NCBI GenBank assembly: GCA_938009335.1 | Contig: CALLHT010000251.1 | Location: forward strand, 1 to 15,514 | Direction of reading: 5' to 3' | Source: an uncultured Rhizobiaceae group bacterium | Lineage (GTDB): Bacteria > Pseudomonadota > Alphaproteobacteria > Rhizobiales > Rhizobiaceae | DNA: 15,514 nt | Part shown: positions 1-6,258 of the stretch, in pieces | How the letters are laid out: the number at the start of each line of letters is the position of its first letter | Position numbering within the stretch: position 1 is the stretch's first letter | Notes under the pieces: model-generated | What the model saw: the letters and a program-made list of their open reading frames with translations, nothing else | Told to the model about the DNA's origin: nothing | The model's database searches: none | Program-made: the position numbers and the translations under genes

Positions 1-61
1 CCTTAACCATGCCTTCATCCGGCATCTGCATTATCACTTGCATTATTGACTAGCGATTCGC

Positions 62-116
62 TGGTCTGGTCGTTCATACCCTTCTCAAAAGCTTAGAACG
101 TTCCAGACCATGGAAC
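62..116 (+). promoter_or_regulatory. Overlapping inverted repeats in the cysS leader
   Basis: Three inverted repeats share bases just before cysS. TGGTCTGG (62-69) is perfectly complementary to CCAGACCA (103-110). GTTCCA (100-105) pairs with TGGAAC (111-116). GAACGTTC (96-103) is an 8-base palindrome. The three cannot all form together. This could be an operator or a leader with alternative folds, or chance. No classical T-box elements are seen. A TTGACT box at 46-51 has no good -10 partner. Confidence 0.25.
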
Positions 117-137
117 AGCCTTGTTTGGAATTTGAGA

Positions 138-1544
138 ATGATCGAATTGAAACTCTACAACACACTTACCCGTCATAAGGAATTCTTCCGGCCGGAAGAC
201 GATAAGAATGTGCGGATGTATGTCTGCGGGCCGACCGTTTACGATTTTGCGCATATCGGCAATGCTCGCCCGGTGATTGTGTTTGATGTTTTGTTCCGTC
301 TTCTGCGTCACATCTATGGCGAGGATCACGTCACTTATGTTCGCAACATCACGGATGTGGATGACAAGATTAATGCGCGTGCCTTGCGTGATTTTCCGGA
401 TTTGCCGCTCAATGAAGCCATTCGCAATGTGACAGGAAAAACTGCCAATCAGTTCCATGCAGATGTGAAGGCGCTGGGCTGCCTGGAACCCACGTATGAG
501 CCACGTGCAACCGAATTCGTGTTGCCGCGCGAAGATGGCAAGTCGGACATGCAATCGCTTATTCAAACGCTGCTCGATAAAGATCATGCTTATGTGGCGG
601 AGGGCGCGCAGGGTAAGGAAGTGCTGTTCCGGGTCGGATCCATGGAGAAATATGGCGCGCTTTCCAATCGGATTGGCAAGCTGAACGAGCAGGTTGAGGG
701 TGCGCGCGTGGCAGTGGAAAGCCACAAGGAAAATGCGGGCGATTTTGTACTCTGGAAAGAGTCCAATGCGGATGAACCGGGTTGGGCCGGTGTCTTTAAT
801 GGTGAAACCATCCATGGCCGCCCGGGCTGGCATATTGAGTGTTCTGCCATGTCTGCTGCTTACCTTGGAGAGACGTTTGACATCCATGGCGGTGGGCTGG
901 ATCTGATCTTCCCGCACCATGAAAATGAGATTGCCCAATCCTGCTGCGCGCATGGCTCAGACAAAATGGCAAACGTCTGGATGCACAATGGCTATCTGCA
1001 GGTTGAAGGCAAGAAGATGTCGAAGTCGGACGGAAATTTTGTGACGATCCATGATCTTCTGCACACGGAAAAATTCGGCGGTCGCAAATGGCCGGGCGAA
1101 GTCCTGCGCCTTGCGATGCTCATGACGCATTACCGCGAGCCGATTGATTTTAGCGTGAAGCGACTGGAAGAGGCGGAGAATGTGATCGCTAAATTAGAGC
1201 GCCGTACCAAGCAGGATAATGTCGGCGATGCATCAAAAGTTATCGCGTCTCTTGCTGATGATTTGAATTCTTCTGATGTGGTGGGCTTGCTTGGGCAATT
1301 GTCTGGCGCTTCCTTAACTGCAGCATTGAAGATCCTTGGTATTGAGTTCAGTCAAGCAGAATTGGCATTGGATGAAAGCTCAATCAATGACGCGATCAAT
1401 GCGCGCCTAGCGTTCTTTGCAGATAAAAACTTCGCCGAAGCAGACCGTATCCGCGATGAACTTCTCGCTCAAGGAATCCAGCTAAAGGATTCAAAAGATT
1501 CAGAAACCGGCGAACGTGTGACAACGTGGGAAGTTAAGCGGTGA
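138..1544 (+). CDS. cysS: Cysteine--tRNA ligase (cysteinyl-tRNA synthetase)
   Basis: Cytoplasmic class I aminoacyl-tRNA synthetase that activates cysteine with ATP and charges tRNA-Cys. Visible signatures: HIGN at residues 39-42 within CGPTVYDFAHIGN (the HIGH motif), KMSKS at 293-297, and the four zinc ligands expected of the family at Cys30, Cys235, His260 and Glu264. The last three are shifted by about 26 residues from my recollection of the E. coli enzyme, so there is an insertion between the first and second zinc ligands, which accounts for the slightly long protein (468 aa). The C-terminal region around ADRIRDELLAQGI is the usual anticodon-side helix. I chose ATG 138; an in-frame TTG at 132 is two codons upstream and less likely. 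The Shine-Dalgarno is weak (GGA at 127-129). The gene looks intact. It ends 9 bases before the inverted-repeat element, which would form a large hairpin in its 3' untranslated region. Confidence 0.97.
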   Translation: MIELKLYNTLTRHKEFFRPEDDKNVRMYVCGPTVYDFAHIGNARPVIVFDVLFRLLRHIYGEDHVTYVRNITDVDDKINARALRDFPDLPLNEAIRNVTGKTANQFHADVKALGCLEPTYEPRATEFVLPREDGKSDMQSLIQTLLDKDHAYVAEGAQGKEVLFRVGSMEKYGALSNRIGKLNEQVEGARVAVESHKENAGDFVLWKESNADEPGWAGVFNGETIHGRPGWHIECSAMSAAYLGETFDIHGGGLDLIFPHHENEIAQSCCAHGSDKMANVWMHNGYLQVEGKKMSKSDGNFVTIHDLLHTEKFGGRKWPGEVLRLAMLMTHYREPIDFSVKRLEEAENVIAKLERRTKQDNVGDASKVIASLADDLNSSDVVGLLGQLSGASLTAALKILGIEFSQAELALDESSINDAINARLAFFADKNFAEADRIRDELLAQGIQLKDSKDSETGERVTTWEVKR

Positions 1545-1553
1545 GAAAATTTC

Positions 1554-1598
1554 ACCCCCCTCTGTCCTGTCGGACATCTCCCCCGCAAGGGGGGAGAT
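1554..1598 (+). repeat. Left terminal inverted repeat, double hairpin
   Basis: The arm contains two short hairpins in tandem: TGTCC (1563-1567) with GGACA (1572-1576) around a 4-base loop, then ATCTCCCCC (1576-1584) with GGGGGAGAT (1590-1598) around a 5-base loop. The two share A1576. Each arm can thus fold alone, or both arms can pair together into a 45-bp stem. Confidence 0.85.
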
Positions 1599-1687
1599 CG
1601 CTGTGGCGATATCCAACATCTTCGCTACAGATCAGTGGTTGGGTAAGATTTAATATTTTGAGTCGTGCGAAGTGTTTGCGGTTTTCA

Positions 1688-1732
1688 ATCTCCCCCCTTG
1701 CGGGGGAGATGTCCGACAGGACAGAGGGGGGT
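1688..1732 (-). repeat. Right terminal inverted repeat, double hairpin
   Basis: Perfect reverse-complement copy of 1554-1598, with the same two internal hairpins. Its outer end is a G-run (1726-1731) lying 10 bases before the start codon at 1742. It may serve as the Shine-Dalgarno sequence of the endonuclease gene. Confidence 0.85.
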
Positions 1733-1741
1733 ATATAACCC

Positions 1742-2119
1742 ATGCCGCATCAGTCTGTTTCGCCAGGACTAAAAGCCAATGCTAAACGCATGCGAAAAAG
1801 CATGACGGATGCGGAGCTTAAGTTGTGGAATGAACTACGGGCGCATCGCCTCGAAGGCTTGGGGTTCAAACGTCAGATGCCGATTGGGAACTACATCGTC
1901 GATTTTGCCTGTCCGGAGCATCGTCTTGTCATCGAGGTTGATGGCAGTCAGCATGCTGAGGATCAAGTAATACGATATGATGAAAAACGATCAGGCTATC
2001 TTGAAGCCCAAGGTTGGCAAGTGCTTCGATTTTGGAATGATGATGTCTTGAAGGATATCGGCGGTGTCTGCCAGCATATTTTGGCAGTCCTCAAGGAAAG
2101 AGGAGTGAAATTCCAATGA
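1742..2119 (+). CDS. DUF559-family endonuclease-like protein (Vsr-like, PD-(D/E)XK fold)
   Basis: A 125-aa protein with the full DUF559 pattern: a basic helix (KRMRKSMTDAELKLWNELR, residues 15-33), then FKRQMPIGNYIVDFACPEHR, then LVIEVDGSQHAE. The candidate catalytic/metal residues are Asp54, Glu65, Asp67 and His71, as in very-short-patch-repair-like nucleases. The C-terminal GWQVLRFWNDDVL segment is also typical. The family is predicted to cut DNA; its biological role is largely undescribed. The length is normal and all motif residues are present, so it looks functional. The start lies 9 bases after the inverted-repeat element, and the stop overlaps the next start (ATGA), suggesting translational coupling to the GFA gene. 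Whether it acts on the adjacent repeats is inference. Family assignment is firm; specificity is unknown. Confidence 0.9.
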   Translation: MPHQSVSPGLKANAKRMRKSMTDAELKLWNELRAHRLEGLGFKRQMPIGNYIVDFACPEHRLVIEVDGSQHAEDQVIRYDEKRSGYLEAQGWQVLRFWNDDVLKDIGGVCQHILAVLKERGVKFQ

Positions 2120-2607
2120 CTCAAACCCCCATCACCGGTGGGTGCCAATGTGGTGCCGTGCGCTATCAAATATCTGCAGCGTTGGAGAAAGCCCATATCT
2201 GCCATTGCCGCATGTGCCAGAAGGCAGCCGGCAATTACTTCATGCCATTCGCGACAACAGATCGGAAGGCGCTCACCTATACTCGAGGTTCGCCCACATG
2301 GTTTCATTCTTGCGATCCGGTTAGGCGTGGGTTTTGCAACCGGTGTGGAACACCCTTGATGTTGGATGATACGCGCGAAGACCCGATCTATGTGGTGCTT
2401 GGTTCATTGGATGATCCTGCCACTTGTCCGCCTGAATATCAGTCAGGCACGGAAGGGCGCTATGATTGGATCACTCAACTTGATGCGCTTCCCGGTCACA
2501 CAACAGAAGGCGATGGGGAAACGCCACCTCAATGGGTGAAAGAGATTTGCGAAAGCAATCATCAGCACCCTGATCATGACACGGAAAACTGGGAGCCAAA
2601 ATCATGA
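2116..2607 (+). CDS. GFA-family zinc protein (glutathione-dependent formaldehyde-activating enzyme/CENP-V domain)
   Basis: A 163-aa protein with the seven-cysteine zinc pattern of the GFA family: Cys10 and Cys12 (GGCQCGAVRY), Cys29, Cys31 and Cys34 (CHCRMCQKAAG), and Cys74 and Cys77 (FCNRCGTPL). The founding member was reported to promote S-hydroxymethylglutathione formation from formaldehyde and glutathione. Most members have no proven activity, so the substrate here is unknown. It is probably cytoplasmic; there is no signal peptide. A good Shine-Dalgarno AGGAG lies at 2101-2105, and the start overlaps the DUF559 stop by 4 bases. The stop overlaps the start of the VOC gene in the same way. 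With the VOC protein it suggests a small electrophile-handling pair, an inference from context. Confidence 0.9.
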   Translation: MTQTPITGGCQCGAVRYQISAALEKAHICHCRMCQKAAGNYFMPFATTDRKALTYTRGSPTWFHSCDPVRRGFCNRCGTPLMLDDTREDPIYVVLGSLDDPATCPPEYQSGTEGRYDWITQLDALPGHTTEGDGETPPQWVKEICESNHQHPDHDTENWEPKS

Positions 2608-2987
2608 TCGATCACGTGGGTTTCGGTTTTACAGACTTCGATACTGCCAGGAGCTTTTTCGACAGGGCACTAGCACCGATTGGGGCATCACTTTTAATGA
2701 TGGTTCCGGAAGAACACACTGGCGGTGAAAAAGTTGGTGGATATGGCATCGATAACCCTGTTTTCTGGATCCATGAAGGCGAGCCGCAAACGCCGCCGCT
2801 GCATGTTGCTTTCACGGCGACCAGCCGGGCGCAAGTGGACGCGTTTTACGCAGCAGCGCTTCAAGCGGGCGGCGAGGACAATGGTGCTCCCGGTCCCAGA
2901 CCGCATTATCACGAACATTACTACGGCGCCTTTGTGCGTGGCCCGGATGGTCACAACATCGAAGTCGTGTGCCATAAACCGGAATAA
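2604..2987 (+). CDS. VOC-superfamily (glyoxalase/bleomycin-resistance-like) protein
   Basis: A single-domain protein of 127 aa. The N-terminal IDHVGFGFTDFDTARSFFDR is the first beta-alpha unit of the vicinal-oxygen-chelate fold. Probable metal ligands are His4, His67 (PPLHVAF) and Glu120 (GPDGHNIEVVCH). Such proteins use a divalent metal for isomerase, dioxygenase or resistance roles, and the substrate cannot be told from sequence. They often act as dimers. It has a good Shine-Dalgarno (GGGAG, 2591-2595), and its start overlaps the stop of the GFA gene (ATGA), so the two are probably co-translated. The stop is 3 bases before the cimA-like remnant start at 2991. It is complete, with no oddities. 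Confidence 0.9.
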   Translation: MIDHVGFGFTDFDTARSFFDRALAPIGASLLMMVPEEHTGGEKVGGYGIDNPVFWIHEGEPQTPPLHVAFTATSRAQVDAFYAAALQAGGEDNGAPGPRPHYHEHYYGAFVRGPDGHNIEVVCHKPE

Positions 2988-2990
2988 ATC

Positions 2991-3113
2991 ATGACCAAAG
3001 AACGCATCTACCTTTTTGATACTACTTTAAGCTGCCCGCCTTGCCCGCAGACGCGAAGCGGCAAGGACAGGCAAAACAAAGAATCCGCCGTCGCAAACTT
3101 GCTGAAAATCTGA
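2991..3113 (+). pseudogene. Truncated duplicate of the citramalate synthase start (remnant, 40 codons)
   Basis: An ATG 3 bases after the VOC stop opens a frame whose first 13 codons read MTKERIYLFDTTL. This closely matches the start of the intact gene at 3125 (MTAKDKIYLFDTTLR). The DNA of the two copies agrees at roughly three quarters of positions with mostly synonymous differences, so this is not a fresh duplication. After codon 13 (3029) the similarity ends abruptly in a hairpin-bearing sequence, and the frame continues as unrelated, Cys/Lys/Arg-containing residues to a TGA at 3111-3113. The tight spacing to the VOC gene suggests this was once the natural operon position of cimA. Explanations: the remnant of a resident cimA replaced by a diverged copy, or an old insertion with partial duplication. 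It could be translated as a leader peptide, but it has no run of Ile, Val or Leu codons as expected for attenuation. Confidence 0.65.
3033..3073. repeat. Imperfect palindromic (hairpin) repeat between the cimA-like remnant and cimA
   Basis: CCTTGCC (3039-3045) pairs perfectly with GGCAAGG (3060-3066). Beyond a small internal loop, TGCC (3033-3036) pairs with GGCA (3070-3073). CGC (3046-3048) and GCG (3053-3055) can add a short inner stem. It begins almost exactly where similarity to the cimA start breaks off, as expected of an inserted short palindromic element. It is unrelated to the 45-bp repeats at 1554-1732. The inserted segment probably runs to about 3124. Confidence 0.6.
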
Positions 3114-3124
3114 AAGAATACACC

Positions 3125-4711
3125 ATGACCGCCAAAGACAAGATCTACCTATTCGACACCACATTGCGCGACGGCCAGCAGACGCCGGGGATTGATTTTT
3201 CAGTTCAGGACAAAATCGCCATCGCCGAGATGCTGGACGATTTGGGCCTTGATTATGTGGAAGGTGGATACCCCGGAGCAAACCCGACCGATACGGAGTT
3301 CTTTTCCAAAAAGCGCACGAAGCACGCGAGCTTTGTAGGTTTCGGCATGACGAAGCGCCCGGGTGTTTCAGCGTCCAATGATCCGGGCGTTGCGGCGCTT
3401 TTGCAGGCGGAGACCGATGCCACGTGTTATGTGGCAAAGGCTTGGGACTATCATGTCAAAGTGGCGCTTGGCACGACAAATGAGGAAAACCTCGATTGCA
3501 TCAAGGCTTCTGTAAAAGCGGTGACTGATGCAGGCCGCGAAGCGATGGTCGATTGCGAGCATTTCTTTGACGGGTTCAAAGCCAATCCTGAATACGCACT
3601 ACAGTGTGCGGCAACGGCCTATGCGGCCGGCGCGCGCTGGGTGGTGTTGTGCGACACGAATGGCGGCACTCAGCCTCATGAGGTTGAGGAAATCGTTTCG
3701 CAGGTTGTGAAAGCAATCCCGGGCAGTCATTTGGGCATTCATGCGCATGATGATACGGGGCAGGCGGTCGCGAATTCTCTTGCGGCAGTCAACGCAGGCG
3801 CACGGCAAATTCAAGGCACATTAAACGGCATTGGAGAGCGATGCGGCAATGCAAACCTAGTGACCATCATTCCGACTTTGGCGCTGAAACCCGCTTATGC
3901 CGAGCGCTTCGAAATAAGCATCAGCGACGATAAACTGGGAGAACTTTCCCGCCTGTCACATAAGTTTGACGAGCTTCTCAATCGCGCGCCCGACCATCAG
4001 GCACCTTATGTGGGGTCGTCGGCTTTCGCGACCAAGGCCGGCATTCATGCATCCGCCATTCTCAAAGAGCCGGAAACCTATGAGCATGTGAAGCCCGAAA
4101 GTGTGGGCAATGATCGCCGTGTTATGGTCTCTGATCAGGGTGGCAAGTCCAACTTCATCAACGAGCTTGCGCGCCGCGGCATCGAGGTTGAGAAATCCAA
4201 TCCCAAACTTGATAGCCTGATCTCTATCGTAAAAGAGCGCGAGGCATCGGGTTTTGCTTACGAGGCGGCGGACGCAAGTTTTGAGCTTTTGGCAAGACGC
4301 CATCTGGGCTCTGTTCCGCAGTTCTTCAAGATCGATTCTTACCGCTGTCAGGTTGAGCGCCGCTTCAACGCGGTGGGCGATATCATCAACGTGTCAGAGG
4401 CAGTCGTGAAACTCGATGTGGATGGCGAACAGCTTCTCTCGGTGGCTGAGGGGCAGGGGCCCGTCAACGCACTGGATAACGCGCTTCGTAAGGATTTGGG
4501 GAAATATCAGGATCAAATCGCAGACCTTGAACTCGTGGACTATAAAGTGCGCATCCTTAATGGTGGTACCGAAGCGATAACCCGCGTGCTAATTGAATCA
4601 ACCGATGGATCGGGCGAGCGTTGGACGACTGTTGGTGTATCCGACAATATTATCGATGCTTCATTTCAGGCGCTGATAGATTCCATTAATTATAAACTGA
4701 TGAAGGTTTGA
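3125..4711 (+). CDS. cimA: Citramalate synthase, LeuA-related (CimA type)
   Basis: Condenses acetyl-CoA with pyruvate to (R)-citramalate, the first step of the threonine-independent route to 2-oxobutanoate and isoleucine; cytoplasmic. The N-terminal TIM-barrel begins LFDTTLRDGQQTPG, with catalytic Arg15-Asp16. Metal ligands are Asp16, His206 and His208 (GIHAHDDTG), with Asn242 in GERCGNANL. ANPTDTEFF and WDYHVKVALGTTNEENL fit the CimA-type subfamily rather than LeuA proper. The C-terminal LeuA allosteric domain occupies roughly residues 400-525 (LVDYKVRILNGGTEAITRVLIES and following). The 528-aa length is normal. I chose ATG 3125 because homology starts there. An upstream in-frame TTG at 3041 would add a basic 28-residue extension encoded by the inserted repeat. 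The Shine-Dalgarno is weak (AAAGA, 3113-3117). Homocitrate or isopropylmalate synthase activity is less likely. Feedback regulation by isoleucine is possible through the C-terminal domain. Confidence 0.92.
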   Translation: MTAKDKIYLFDTTLRDGQQTPGIDFSVQDKIAIAEMLDDLGLDYVEGGYPGANPTDTEFFSKKRTKHASFVGFGMTKRPGVSASNDPGVAALLQAETDATCYVAKAWDYHVKVALGTTNEENLDCIKASVKAVTDAGREAMVDCEHFFDGFKANPEYALQCAATAYAAGARWVVLCDTNGGTQPHEVEEIVSQVVKAIPGSHLGIHAHDDTGQAVANSLAAVNAGARQIQGTLNGIGERCGNANLVTIIPTLALKPAYAERFEISISDDKLGELSRLSHKFDELLNRAPDHQAPYVGSSAFATKAGIHASAILKEPETYEHVKPESVGNDRRVMVSDQGGKSNFINELARRGIEVEKSNPKLDSLISIVKEREASGFAYEAADASFELLARRHLGSVPQFFKIDSYRCQVERRFNAVGDIINVSEAVVKLDVDGEQLLSVAEGQGPVNALDNALRKDLGKYQDQIADLELVDYKVRILNGGTEAITRVLIESTDGSGERWTTVGVSDNIIDASFQALIDSINYKLMKV

Positions 4712-4762
4712 ATTACGAGAATCAATACTAAAATCCGAGTTTAAAATCACTATTTAATATTC

Positions 4763-5833
4763 ATGGATAAAGAACCAGAAAAAGATCGTAGTTTAGAAGA
4801 AGTTTCAAAAAACAAATTTAGGAAGAAGCTATATGCAGATCAAATCGATCCGCATGAGATGGCAGTTTCCAGCTCCGGATGCTTAAGGTTCTTGGGCGGT
4901 TTGTTATTTGGCGTGCCGCTCTTAGTGATACTCATCAATTTCGTTTTTGGTTGGGTGTTCGCTGTTCTCGCAATGCCTCTTCTTTTGATTTTTGTCTTTA
5001 AACAATCGGGGGCTTCGAACCGCAACAATCGTAAAAAATCCCCTGTGCATTTCAGAGTGATTGGCATTCTGCAATTTTTGGTGATGATTCTTATCCCGGC
5101 AACGGCTGTTACATATGACAATCAAGATATCATGCGGTTGTGGGCCCTTGGCAGCGTAATAATTTTCATTCAAATATTTTGGGTAATATCTTCGCCAGAT
5201 GCAACGGATATCGTTAAGGGTAAAGAAGGGGCTGTAAGACTAATAAATGCTTTTGGTTGTAGTGTATTGACTGCGCTCTTTTTAGGAATCAGCGAACTAC
5301 TGTGGTGGACAACTGGTTTTGGAGGATGGGTGATTTTTCATGCCTTTGGGCTACAGTTTTTGCTAGTTTCCTATTCTATACTGCTTGTCTTGCTGCAAAC
5401 AGTAATGGTCAAAAATGGGATCACAGTTGAAACAGTTATTCGGTCTCAGACTCCAGTAGAGCGAGAGCCTAATGACCAGTCTATCGCTTATCGAATGAAG
5501 CTTATCGGCAACCACGAGGTTGTCCAGTTTGGGACTGTGAGTTTCTCACAAATTTTACACATACTAGGCGAATGCAAAGCAAATGATGTTCTCGCCATAA
5601 GGTTCAATATGTATTCGCGGGCGGAAATTAGGCATTCGGAACATGGCATTGGAATAGACATTGATTTGTCAATTGCTCAACCAACCGAGAAATCTGTATT
5701 TGTTCCACCAATTAAACAAATAAAAGCAGAAAGAATTCCCCGTGAAAAGCTAGACCCGATACTGTCGTCCATTTGGTCTGCAGAATGGGGTGAGGTTGAA
5801 GAAAAATTATCCGCCTATCGTGTGGCCGAATAA
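4763..5833 (+). CDS. Unknown polytopic inner-membrane protein with C-terminal soluble domain
   Basis: I do not recognise this 356-aa protein. A charged N-terminus (about residues 1-36, Lys/Glu-rich) is followed by about six hydrophobic stretches: near 41-62, 62-79, 97-117, 123-145, 158-182 and 187-214. Between the second and third lies a basic loop (RNNRKK), consistent with a cytoplasmic side. The last 140 residues look soluble and mixed alpha/beta, with no catalytic signature that I can name. The gene is visibly AT-richer than its neighbours in both base and codon use (many AAA, AAT, TTT, ATA), which could mean horizontal acquisition or weak expression. There is no convincing Shine-Dalgarno before ATG 4763, so the start is uncertain; Met33 is an alternative. 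It precedes another unknown gene by 17 bases and may be co-transcribed with it. Confidence 0.75.
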   Translation: MDKEPEKDRSLEEVSKNKFRKKLYADQIDPHEMAVSSSGCLRFLGGLLFGVPLLVILINFVFGWVFAVLAMPLLLIFVFKQSGASNRNNRKKSPVHFRVIGILQFLVMILIPATAVTYDNQDIMRLWALGSVIIFIQIFWVISSPDATDIVKGKEGAVRLINAFGCSVLTALFLGISELLWWTTGFGGWVIFHAFGLQFLLVSYSILLVLLQTVMVKNGITVETVIRSQTPVEREPNDQSIAYRMKLIGNHEVVQFGTVSFSQILHILGECKANDVLAIRFNMYSRAEIRHSEHGIGIDIDLSIAQPTEKSVFVPPIKQIKAERIPREKLDPILSSIWSAEWGEVEEKLSAYRVAE

Positions 5834-5850
5834 ATTTGGAATAGTTCACA

Positions 5851-6258
5851 ATGGTTGATCATTACTGGTTTCAGCGCGCTGATTTTGAAGGCCCAACATT
5901 TAAAGGCGCGGCGCTCGGGCAGGCGCTGGCAGAGTTTTCGAAAATTGATTGGGGCGAAGAGTTGGCGCTTGAAGCAAGGCTAGAAGCTGAAGAGACAGGT
6001 TCCTGTCCGCCGGGCTTTGGACTTGTCTCTGATCAGGACAGTAAGATTTTGCATCTTATGCCGCGTACGGATGACGAGATGACGGTGTATTTCCACCACA
6101 GTGTTAGCACAAAATTATTGGGCTTTATTCCTTGGTCAAAGAGTGAAATGGTGGAGGCTGAAAATGTTCCCCGATTTCTGTCCACCAAGCTTATCCAATT
6201 TATGTTTTCTCAAAATTACGAATCTATTTTTTCCGAATTGAAATCCTATGAGCGATAA
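5851..6258 (+). CDS. Small protein of unknown function
   Basis: I do not recognise this 135-aa protein. It is mostly polar and acidic (the segment EELALEARLEAEETG near residues 36-50 is likely helical), with no signal peptide or clear membrane segment. A mild hydrophobic patch with two His (MTVYFHHSVSTKLLGFIPW, about 76-94) is present. One Cys lies in SCPPGF. A possible Shine-Dalgarno (TTGGAA) sits about 9 bases before the ATG. Its 3' end overlaps the rarD start by 11 bases, so the two are probably translated from one mRNA. Base composition is intermediate between the AT-rich membrane gene upstream and rarD. It reads as a real gene from its position and codon use; its function is unknown. Confidence 0.7.
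   Translation: MVDHYWFQRADFEGPTFKGAALGQALAEFSKIDWGEELALEARLEAEETGSCPPGFGLVSDQDSKILHLMPRTDDEMTVYFHHSVSTKLLGFIPWSKSEMVEAENVPRFLSTKLIQFMFSQNYESIFSELKSYER

Larger units (their letters stand above)
1554..1732. mobile_element. MITE-like non-coding element with perfect 45-bp terminal inverted repeats
   Basis: Positions 1554-1598 are exactly the reverse complement of 1688-1732 (45 of 45 bases by hand comparison). An 89-base core (1599-1687) lies between the arms. The core has its own hairpin: CTGTGGCGA (1601-1609) with TCGCTACAG (1622-1630), 9 pairs including one G-U. There is no credible coding sequence; the reading frames through it are by-products of the repeats. I see no target-site duplication. 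From general knowledge, CTGTCC/GGACA-CTCCCCC repeats are frequent between genes in Hyphomicrobiales, and their spurious translations (SPLAGEMSDRTEGG-like) turn up as hypothetical proteins. I could not check this here. The element fills nearly all the space between cysS and the DUF559 gene, so it may act as a transcript end or an RNase III target. Confidence 0.8.

Noticed and set aside
1..25. Possible start of a divergent minus-strand gene (MPDEGMVK) leaving the left edge.
   Set aside because: Only eight codons are visible, with no clear Shine-Dalgarno. Too little to call a gene, though it could be real.
93..953. A 286-codon open frame on the minus strand.
   Set aside because: It lies antisense to cysS, which has all its catalytic motifs. 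The antisense protein shows no recognisable domain and is a codon-bias shadow.
1545..1741. Target-site duplication flanking the inverted-repeat element.
   Set aside because: The bases outside the arms (AAAATTTC on the left, ATATAACC on the right) do not match as direct repeats, so insertion by a standard DDE transposase is not supported.
1541..1743. Open frames on both strands through the inverted-repeat element (63-65 aa).
   Set aside because: They are translations of the repeat arms (SPLAGEMSDRTEGG-like and PPSVLSDISPARGE-like peptides) with no independent coding signal. The DNA symmetry explains them fully.
3041..3124. Upstream TTG start giving CimA a 28-residue basic extension.
   Set aside because: The extension is encoded by the inserted hairpin repeat, and family homology begins at Met 3125, so the shorter start is preferred.
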